A stretch of DNA of 64,000 nt from Bostrychus sinensis (lineage: Eukaryota; Chordata; Actinopteri; Gobiiformes; Eleotridae): assembly GCA_020698575.1 (NCBI GenBank), contig CM036245.1, positions 36,013,148-36,077,147 of the forward strand. The letters are read 5' to 3'. Each line of letters opens with the position of its first letter. Position 1 is the stretch's first letter. A program made the translations under genes and the position numbers. The notes under the pieces were generated by a model. That model saw only the letters and a program-made list of their open reading frames with translations, ran no database searches and was not told the DNA's origin. Shown piece after piece: positions 55,684 through 64,000 of this stretch.

Positions 55684-58600
55684 CCGTCTCTGTCCTGACT
55701 CTGCTCCTGTCTCTGTCCTGACTCTGCTCCTGCCTCTGTCCTGACTCTGCTCCTGTCTCTGTCTCTGTCCTGACCTCTGTCTCTGTCCTGACTCTGCTCC
55801 TGTCTCTGTCCTGACTCTGCTCCTGTCTCTGTCCTGACTCTGCTCCTGTCTATGTCTCTGTCCTGACCTCTGTCTCTGTCCTGACTCTGCTCCTGTCTCT
55901 GTCTCTGTCCTGACTCTGCGCCTGTCTCTGTCCTGACCTCTGTCTCTGTCCTGACTCTGCTCCTGTCTCTGTCTCTGTCCTGACTCTGCTCCTGTCTCTG
56001 TCTCTGTCCTGACCTCTGTCTCTGTCCTGACTCTGCTCCTGTCTCTGTCTCTGTCCTGACTCTGCGCCTGTCTCTGTCCTGACCTCTGTCTCTGTCCTGA
56101 CTCTGCTCCTGTCTCTGTCTCTGTCCTGACTCTGCTCCTGTCTCTGTCTCTGTCCTGACCTCTGTCTCTGTCCTGACTCTGCTCCTGTCTCTGTCCTGAC
56201 TCTGCTCCCGTCTCTGTCCTGACTCTGCTCCCGTCTCTGTCCTGACTCTGCTCCAGTCTCTGTCCTGACTCTGCTCCTGTCTCTGTCTCTGTCCTGACTG
56301 CTCCTGTCTCTGTCCTGACTGCTCCTGTCTCTGTCCTGACTCTGCTCCTGTCTCTGTCTCTGTCCTGACTCTGCTCCTGTCTCTGTCCTGACTGCTCCTG
56401 TCTCTGTCCTGACTCTGCTCCTGACTCTGTCCTGACTCTGCTCCTGTCTCTGTCCTGACTCTGCTCCTGTCTCTGTCCTGACTGCTCCTGTCTCTGTCCT
56501 GACTCTACTCCTGTCTCTGTCCTGACTCTGCTCCTGCCTCTGTCCTGACTCTGCTCCTGTCTCTGTCTCTGTCCTGACCTCTGTCTCTGTCCTGACTCTG
56601 CTCCTGTCTCTGTCCTGACTCTGCTCCTGTCTCTGTCCTGACTCTGCTCCTGTCTCTGTCTCTGTCCTGACTCTGCTCCTGTCTCTGTCTCTGTCCTGAC
56701 CTCTGTCTCTGTCCTGACTCTGCTCCTGTCTCTGTCCTGACTCTGCTCCCGTCTCTGTCTCTGTCCTGACTCTGCGCCTGTCTCTGTCCTGACCTCTGTC
56801 TCTGTCCTGACTCTGCTCCTGTCTCTGTCTCTGTCCTGACTCTGCTCCTGTCTCTGTCTCTGTCCTGACCTCTGTCTCTGTCCTGACTCTGCTCCTGTCT
56901 CTGTCTCTGTCCTGACTCTGCTCCTGTCTCTGTCCTGACTCTGCTCCTGTCTCTGTCCTGACTCTGCTCCCGTCTCTGTCCTGACTCTGCTCCTGTCTCT
57001 GTCCTGACTCTGCTCCTGTCTCTGTCTCTGTCCTGACTCTGCTCCTGTCTCTGTCTCTGTCCTGACTCTGCTCCTGTCTCTGTCTCTGTCCTGACCTCTG
57101 TCTCTGTCCTGACTCTGCTCCTGTCTCTGTCTCTGTCCTGACTCTGCTCCTGTCTCTGTCCTGACTCTGCTCCTGTCTCTGTCTCTGTCCTGACTCTGCT
57201 CCCGTCTCTGTCCTGACTCTGCTCCTGTCTCTGTCCTGACTGCTCCTGTCTCTGTCCTGACTCTGCTCCTGTCTCTGTCCTGACTCTGCTCCCGTCTCTG
57301 TCCTGACTCTGCTCCCGTCTCTGTCCTGACTCTGCTCCTGTCTCTGTCCTGACTCTGCTCCTGTCTCTGTCTCTGTCCTGACTGCTCCTGTCTCTGTCCT
57401 GACTGCTCCTGTCTCTGTCCTGACTCTGCTCCTGTCTCTGTCTCTGTCCTGACTCTGCTCCTGTCTCTGTCCTGACTGCTCCTGTCTCTGTCCTGACTCT
57501 GCTCCTGACTCTGTCCTGACTCTGCTCCTGTCTCTGTCCTGACTCTGCTCCTGTCTCTGTCCTGACTGCTCCTGTCTCTGTCCTGACTCTGCTCCTGTCT
57601 CTGTCCTGACTCTGCTCCTGCCTCTGTCCTGACTCTGCTCCTGTCTCTGTCTCTGTCCTGACCTCTGTCTCTGTCCTGACTCTGCTCCTGTCTCTGTCCT
57701 GACTCTGCTCCTGTCTCTGTCCTGACTCTGCTCCTGTCTCTGTCTCTGTCCTGACTCTGCTCCTGTCTCTGTCTCTGTCCTGACCTCTGTCTCTGTCCTG
57801 ACTCTGCTCCTGTCTCTGTCCTGACTCTGCTCCCGTCTCTGTCTCTGTCCTGACTCTGCGCCTGTCTCTGTCCTGACCTCTGTCTCTGTCCTGACTCTGC
57901 TCCTGTCTCTGTCTCTGTCCTGACTCTGCTCCTGTCTCTGTCTCTGTCCTGACTCTGCTCCTGTCTCTGTCTCTGTCCTGACCTCTGTCTCTGTCCTGAC
58001 TCTGCTCCTGTCTCTGTCTCTGTCCTGACTCTGCTCCTGTCTCTGTCCTGACTCTGCTCCTGTCTCTGTCCTGACTCTGCTCCCGTCTCTGTCCTGACTC
58101 TGCTCCTGTCTCTGTCCTGACTCTGCTCCTGTCTCTGTCTCTGTCCTGACTCTGCTCCTGTCTCTGTCTCTGTCCTGACTCTGCTCCTGTCTCTGTCTCT
58201 GTCCTGACCTCTGTCTCTGTCCTGACTCTGCTCCTGTCTCTGTCTCTGTCCTGACTCTGCTCCTGTCTCTGTCCTGACTCTGCTCCTGCCTCTGTCCTGA
58301 CTCTGCTCCTGTCTCTGTCCTGACTCTGCTCCTGTCTCTGTCCTGACTCTGCTCCCGTCTCTGTCCTGACTCTGCTCCCGTCTCTGTCTCTGTCCTGACC
58401 TCTGTCTCTGTCCTGACTCTGCTCCTGTCTCTGTCCTGACTCTGCTCCTGTCTCTGTCCTGACTCTGCTCCCGTCTCTGTCCTGACTCTGCTCCTGTCTC
58501 TGTCCTGACTCTGCTCCTGTCTCTGTCTCTGTCCTGACTCTGCTCCTGTCTCTGTCTCTGTCCTGACTCTGCTCCTGTCTCTGTCTCTGTCCTGACTCTG

Positions 58601-61456
58601 CTCCTGTCTCTGTCCTGACTCTGCTCCTGTCTCTGTCCTGACTCTGCTCCCGTCTCTGTCCTGACTCTGCTCCCGTCTCTGTCCTGACTCTGCTCCTGTC
58701 TCTGTCCTGACTCTGCTCCTGTCTCTGTCTCTGTCCTGACTCTGCTCCTGTCTCTGTCCTGACTCTGCTCCTGTCTCTGTCTCTGTCCTGACCTCTGTCT
58801 CTGTCCTGACTCTGCTCCTGTCTCTGTCTCTGTCCTGACTCTGCTCCTGCCTCTGTCCTGACTCTGCTCCTGTCTCTGTCTCTGTCCTGACTCTGCTCCT
58901 GTCTCTGTCCTGACTCTGCTCCTGTCTCTGTCCTGACTCTGCTCCCGTCTCTGTCTCTGTCCTGACTCTGCTCCTGCCTCTGTCCTGACTCTGCTCCTGT
59001 CTCTGTCTCTGTCCTGACTCTGCTCCTGTCTCTGTCCTGACTCTGCTCCTGTCTCTGTCCTGACTCTGCTCCCGTCTCTGTCCTGACTCTGCTCCCGTCT
59101 CTGTCCTGACTCTGCTCCTGTCTCTGTCCTGACTCTGCTCCTGTCTCTGTCTCTGTCCTGACTGCTCCTGTCTCTGTCCTGACTGCTCCTGTCTCTGTCC
59201 TGACTCTGCTCCTGACTCTGTCCTGACTCTGCTCCTGTCTCTGTCCTGACTCTGCTCCTGTCTCTGTCCTGACTGCTCCTGTCTCTGTCCTGACTCTGCT
59301 CCTGTCTCTGTCTCTGTCCTGACTCTGCTCCCGTCTCTGTCCTGACTCTGCTCCTGTCTCTGTCCTGACTGCTCCTGTCTCTGTCCTGACTCTGCTCCGG
59401 TCTCTGTCCTGACTGCTCCTGTCTCTGTCCTGACTCTGCTCCTGTTTCTGTCCTGACTCTGCTCCTGTCTCTGTCTCTGTCCTGACTCTGCTCCTGTCTC
59501 TGTCCTGACTCTGCTCCGGTCTCTGTCCTGACTCTGCTCCTGTCTCTGTCCTGACTCTGCTCCTGTCTCTGTCTCTGTCCTGACTCTGCTCCGGTCTCTG
59601 TCCTGACTGCTCCTGTCTCTGTCCTGACTCTGCTCCTGTCTCTGTCCTGACTCTGCTCCTGTTTCTGTCCTGACTCTGCTCCTGTCTCTGTCTCTGTCCT
59701 GACTCTGCTCCCGTCTCTGTCCTGACTCTGCTCCTGTCTCTGTCCTGACTCTGCTCCTGTCTCTGTCCTGACTCTGCTCCTGTCTCTGTCCTGACTCTGC
59801 TCCTGTTTCTGTCCTGACTCTGCTCCTGTCTCTGTCTCTGTCCTGACTCTGCTCCTGTCTCTGTCCTGACTCTGCTCCTGTCTCTGTCCTGACTCTGCTC
59901 CTGTCTCTGTCCTGACTCTGCTCCTGTCTCTGTCCTGACTCTGCTCCTGTCTCTGTCCTGACTCTGCTCCTGTCTCTGTCTCTGTCCTGACTCTGCTCCT
60001 GTCTCTGTCTCTGTCCTGACTCTGCTCCTGTCTCTGTCTCTGTCCTGACTCTGCTCCTGTCTCTGTCTCTGTCCTGACCTCTGTCTCTGTCCTGACTCTG
60101 CTCCCGTCTCTGTCTCTGTCCTGACTCTGCTCCTGCCTCTGTCCTGACTCTGCTCCTGTCTCTGTCCTGACTCTGCTCCTGTCTCTGTCCTGACTCTGCT
60201 CCCGTCTCTGTCCTGACTCTGCTCCCGTCTCTGTCCTGACTCTGCTCCTGTCTCTGTCCTGACTCTGCTCCTGTCTCTGTCTCTGTCCTGACTGCTCCTG
60301 TCTCTGTCCTGACTGCTCCTGTCTCTGTCCTGACTCTGCTCCTGACTCTGTCCTGACTCTGCTCCTGTCTCTGTCCTGACTCTGCTCCTGTCTCTGTCCT
60401 GACTGCTCCTGTCTCTGTCCTGACTCTGCTCCTGTCTCTGTCTCTGTCCTGACTCTGCTCCCGTCTCTGTCCTGACTGCTCCTGTCTCTGTCCTGACTCT
60501 GCTCCGGTCTCTGTCCTGACTGCTCCTGTCTCTGTCCTGACTCTGCTCCTGTTTCTGTCCTGACTCTGCTCCTGTCTCTGTCTCTGTCCTGACTCTGCTC
60601 CTGTCTCTGTCCTGACTCTGCTCCGGTCTCTGTCCTGACTCTGCTCCTGTCTCTGTCCTGACTCTGCTCCTGTCTCTGTCTCTGTCCTGACTCTGCTCCG
60701 GTCTCTGTCCTGACTGCTCCTGTCTCTGTCCTGACTCTGCTCCTGTCTCTGTCCTGACTCTGCTCCTGTTTCTGTCCTGACTCTGCTCCTGTCTCTGTCT
60801 CTGTCCTGACTCTGCTCCCGTCTCTGTCCTGACTCTGCTCCTGTCTCTGTCCTGACTCTGCTCCTGTCTCTGTCCTGACTCTGCTCCTGTTTCTGTCCTG
60901 ACTCTGCTCCTGTCTCTGTCTCTGTCCTGACTCTGCTCCTGTCTCTGTCTCTGTCCTGACTCTGCTCCTGTCTCTGTCCTGACTCTGCTCCTGTCTCTGT
61001 CCTGACTCTGCTCCTGTCTCTGTCCTGACTCTGCTCCTGTCTCTGTCCTGACTCTGCTCCTGTCTCTGTCTCTGTCCTGACTCTGCTCCGGTCTCTGTCC
61101 TGACTGCTCCTGTCTCTGTCCTGACTCTGCTCCTGTCTCTGTCCTGACTCTGCTCCTGTTTCTGTCCTGACTCTGCTCCTGTCTCTGTCTCTGTCCTGAC
61201 TCTGCTCCCGTCTCTGTCCTGACTCTGCTCCTGTCTCTGTCCTGACTCTGCTCCTGTCTCTGTCCTGACTCTGCTCCTGTCTCTGTCCTGACTCTGCTCC
61301 TGTCTCTGTCTCTGTCCTGACTCTGCTCCTGTCTCTGTCCTGACTCTGCTCCTGTCTCTGTCCTGACTCTGCTCCTGTCTCTGTCCTGACTCTGCTCCTG
61401 TCTCTGTCTCTGTCCTGACTCTGCTCCCGTCTCTGTCCTGACTCTGCTCCTGTCTC
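55684..61456. repeat. 5.8 kb minisatellite, basic unit 23 bp
   Basis: The plus-strand unit begins TCCTGACTCTG and ends CCTGTCTCTG, 23 bp in all. Common variants add 6 bp (an extra 'tctctg') or lose 5 bp ('gactgctcc'), with rare single-base changes. By length there are on the order of 230 units. Longer blocks recur: the pattern at 56287 returns at about 57371, and that at 59155 returns at about 60286, so a higher-order repeat of about 1.1 kb is present. The array lies between the 54.2-55.1 kb block and the unit 4 flank, a gap that is short in unit 1. Confidence 0.97.
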
Positions 61457-61914
61457 GGATGGGCTGTTGAGCAGGGGCTGTCAAATTTTGATAGCCCTGG
61501 GACATCAGGCTTGTGGTTTTGCGAGCCCTGTGTTACTATGTCCGGAGCAGTCTCTCACACTTGAGCACCCCCCGCTCTTTCTGTCATAATATTGACACCA
61601 CACTGTGCCATCATTACTTACAGTTCAAACACAATTTACAGTGTAAAGAGTGTGTCCTTTCTGTTCAGAAATTCTGCCGAGCAATCACAAATCTAACCTT
61701 GCAAAAACTAAACTGATATAATGTTGGCAAAAAGTTGCTAACTTTAAGAGATAAAAGTGCTGACTGCTGTAGTGGCTGTGGTTTAAGCGCTGAAGTTATC
61801 AGAATGAGTGTGATTATTATATATGAGATCAGAAACAGCACAAGAGCACTTCCTGGTTTCTCATGTCTACATAGAGCGGTGAGACCGAGTGAATGCTGAG
61901 GCAACGCCTCAGAA
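61457..61914. other. No gene recognised
   Basis: Unique-looking sequence after the array. It includes a small palindrome-like 'gggctgtcaaattttgatag' near 61477. Confidence 0.45.
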
Positions 61915-63387
61915 GTCAAATAAAAAGTGTGAAGCAAGCACTTTGTTGTGTTTTGGAAATGCCCAAATGACACAATCTCTCACCATAGCAACCTATAATG
62001 AAGTCAAACTTCCTAAATGTTGTAATCTTAAACTGTGATTTTTTTTTTAAGCAAAAGGCTTGTAAAAGTTCATGTCAAGTTTGTAAACTTCAAAAGGTTT
62101 GTTTTGGATCAGTAGCTCATTTGGTAGAGCACGTACCATGTATCAGATCAGCCAGGGTTCAGTTTGCTCCATGACATTCCCCTCTCGGTCTCTAACTCCT
62201 GTCTGCTGTCAAATCCAATGAGGGCAAAAAGCCAAAAGTACATCTTTCTAATGTGGTAGATATCAAAATGGCAGAGTTTTCTTATTGGCATGGAGAAAAT
62301 GGCTCTAACAAATCATATACAATCTATTTACAGAACTAATAGTAATTATGTACTGATTTTAAAGTTTAAGATGTTAAAATTAAACAGTGGTAGAGTTGAA
62401 TGCAGTGGTTATGTGATTGTGCCATGCCACAGGAAGCATGCAGTGATAAATATGACAATACAAATATCTGTCAAACAATTTAGGAGCCCTGGAATAACAG
62501 GTGGTGGAGCCCACCTTTGAAGCTGAATACAAAGAATGTTAAATAAAAAAATTAAAATATGAATTAGTTGAATAAAAAGTGTAAAGAGAGTTTTTCATAA
62601 GCAATTAAAAATTTTAAGCATTATTTTTACTTTTTTTTTTTTACATTGTCTTGCAGTGTAACAGAAAAAGTTAGACAATGTAAAAAAAAAAAAAATGTAG
62701 AAATTCACTACACTAAAATTTGGTCATTTGAATTCTTGTCATAAGTTATTCAACATATCTTTTGTGCTAACTTAATATTTATGTCCCATCATAAAAAAAA
62801 ATATTTTCAACATTCAGAATTTGATTTTGTGAAAAACACAGCTGTCACACCGCAGGACACCAAACAGACAAATGTTAACAGTTTTTGAGAAAATTAGGAT
62901 TTTACTCAAATGAATAATAAAATAACAGTTCCTTTTGACCTTTAGCTCTCAGCTTTACCTCCAGAAGTCGGTCTGGTTTGTAAATGACAGATGGGTCCTG
63001 TAGGTTTTGTTGCAACAAAATGTTTAAAAAACATATATTTCATGTCACACTGCAGGAATCAATATTGATTACAAGATTAAACTTATTTTATTTATTACTG
63101 TAGGATTCAGGTGCAGATAAAGTTGTTGTTTTAGTAAGGTATTAATACTTCGCATTATACCAAAAACTTGAACTGTCCCAGACTCTAGTGACTTATGTTA
63201 CAGTCACACTGCAGGACATTTTGCTGTTAAATACAATAAAATGCACAAACACAACTTATTTCTAAAAAGGTTTGATAGTAGACCTTATGTTGCACTGCTG
63301 ACTGCTTTAGGGGGGGAAATATTTAGCAAAACTTTTCAACTGATTATGGAAAAAAATGGGCGTCAAGTCAGCCACCCAGATAATGAT
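61915..63387. repeat. Receptor unit 4, duplicated 3' flank
   Basis: 61915-62040 matches 4740-4860, and 62235-62500 matches 5210-5470 and 31245-31510. From about 62540 to 63380 the sequence is AT-rich and specific to this copy; it separates the flank from the gene. Confidence 0.7.
62104..62236 (+). mobile_element. tRNA-derived SINE, fuller copy
   Basis: An A-box-like 'tagctcatttggtagagc', a B-box-like 'agggttcagttt', the 'ctccatgacattcccctctc' body and the 'gcaaaaagccaaaa' tail appear in order. It extends past the point where the 16213-16334 copy is cut off. Confidence 0.7.
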
Positions 63388-64000
63388 CTAGACCTGCTGG
63401 CTGACTGACTGTGAAGACGTTTCTTTCGGTTCATCTGTTTCAGAGGCTCGCTGCAGATGCAAAGCTTTCCTGCAGATGTTACTGAAGACAGAGCTGGAGA
63501 AGTAGTACACCACTGGGTCCAGTGCACTGTTCAGATAGGTGAAGCTCACAGTAATGGAGTATACTACTGTCATCTGTTCCATTTCAGCACAGTCTTCAGT
63601 TTTTAGCATGTTGTCAACTCTGTTGTTTATTCTAAACCAAATGATGAGCTGGGTGATGTTACTTGGAAGAAAGCAAATGGTGAAGAGGATCACTATTGTT
63701 ATCATTAACCACAGAGCTTTTTTAATTCTGGCTTGTTGAGCTATTTGTCTTCTTCTCAGGTGTCGGATGATACTCACTGTGCAGTAGAGAATCACAAGGA
63801 AAGGCAAATAGAAGGCAAACAGAAATCCAAGCCTCTGCCAAGACACACTGTGATATCTTTCAATTTGACTTGTGAAGTTCCCACAGTAGCCCTTGTTGGT
63901 TTTATTTAGGGTGAAGAATACACTCATTAAAATAGTCATCAACCAGAGTACAGCTGCTCCACACGCTGCTTTGGAGACACTCAGAAAGTTGATGCGATGA
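63388..64000 (-). CDS. hcar: HCAR-like GPCR, copy 4 (5' end outside the window)
   Basis: The minus-strand frame is open from 64000 to the stop at 63388 (about 204 codons). It covers the end of ICL2 (HHRINFLSVSK), TM4, ECL2 with NFT and the GYCGN cysteine, TM5, the RHLRRRQ loop, TM6 with CFLPSN, TM7 with DPVVY, and a tail ending SQSVSQQV. ECL2 resembles copy 2, while TM5-TM6 and the WFRINNRVDNMLKTEDCAEM segment match copy 1, and the early tail is copy 2-like again. The FSNICRK motif carries Ser where copies 1-3 have Tyr. TM1-TM3 and the DRY motif lie beyond the edge, so intactness cannot be judged. Confidence 0.9.
   Translation of the reverse strand, partial: HRINFLSVSKAACGAAVLWLMTILMSVFFTLNKTNKGYCGNFTSQIERYHSVSWQRLGFLFAFYLPFLVILYCTVSIIRHLRRRQIAQQARIKKALWLMITIVILFTICFLPSNITQLIIWFRINNRVDNMLKTEDCAEMEQMTVVYSITVSFTYLNSALDPVVYYFSSSVFSNICRKALHLQRASETDEPKETSSQSVSQQV

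Noticed and set aside
56505..61505. A 1666-codon minus-strand open frame as a giant protein gene
   Set aside because: The frame is fully explained by a 23-bp repeat that lacks stops in every phase. It ends at a single substitution (TAG at 56505) while the repeat continues to 55684.

Overview
The window looks like a gene-poor, repeat-saturated piece of a teleost fish nuclear genome. The signs are intronless class A GPCR genes of the hydroxycarboxylic acid receptor (HCAR) type, fish-type non-LTR elements (R4/Rex6-like, L2-like, Rex1/CR1-like), a Penelope-like fragment, several Tc1/mariner copies, many hAT-like non-autonomous elements, tRNA-derived SINE pieces and long microsatellites. I see no rRNA, no functional tRNA, no CRISPR array and no bacterial-style operon.

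The only convincing host genes are four tandem HCAR-like receptors, all on the minus strand: 5525-6487 (intact), 16298-17284 (intact, altered C-terminus), 31565-32528 (one-base frameshift) and 63388-64000 (cut by the window end). Each sits in a duplicated unit whose 3' flank, and for copies 1-3 also the 5' flank, is recognisable: about 4450-7160, 14990-17960, 29880-32680 and 61915-end. A second duplicated non-genic block (D) recurs at about 13.1, 21.4, 38.5-39.6 and 49.7-53.8 kb. The window is therefore a segmental duplication cluster that mobile elements later invaded, and the paralogous blocks serve as empty-site controls for several insertions.

Layout: 0-4.4 kb, mostly unannotated with a SINE/LINE tail and an unrecognised ORF; 4.4-7.2 kb, receptor unit 1; 7.2-12.1 kb, two broken LINEs joined by a compound microsatellite; 12.1-15 kb, repeat debris; 15-18 kb, receptor unit 2; 18-22.5 kb, repeat debris and hAT-like ends; 22.5-29.9 kb, a nested inverted-repeat structure carrying a hAT-like element and a degenerate Tc1 element; 29.9-32.7 kb, receptor unit 3; 32.9-37.8 kb, LINE, Penelope-like and Tc1 fragments; 38.5-41.6 kb, block D with nested hAT-like elements; 42.0-47.3 kb, a 2.1-2.3 kb macrosatellite in three copies with nested minisatellites; 47.6-55.1 kb, LINE, hAT and mariner debris; 55.7-61.5 kb, a 5.8 kb minisatellite of 23-bp units; 61.9 kb to the end, receptor unit 4.

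The most notable observations are: receptor copy 2 has gained a new C-terminal tail read from tRNA-SINE sequence; receptor copies differ at the TM3 position where mammalian HCARs carry the carboxylate-binding Arg; copy 4 looks like a gene-conversion mosaic; the macrosatellite carries a conserved 170-codon open frame that lacks an ATG and shows no codon-position bias; and a 1666-codon open frame is an artefact of a 23-bp repeat that is stop-free in all three frames of one strand.
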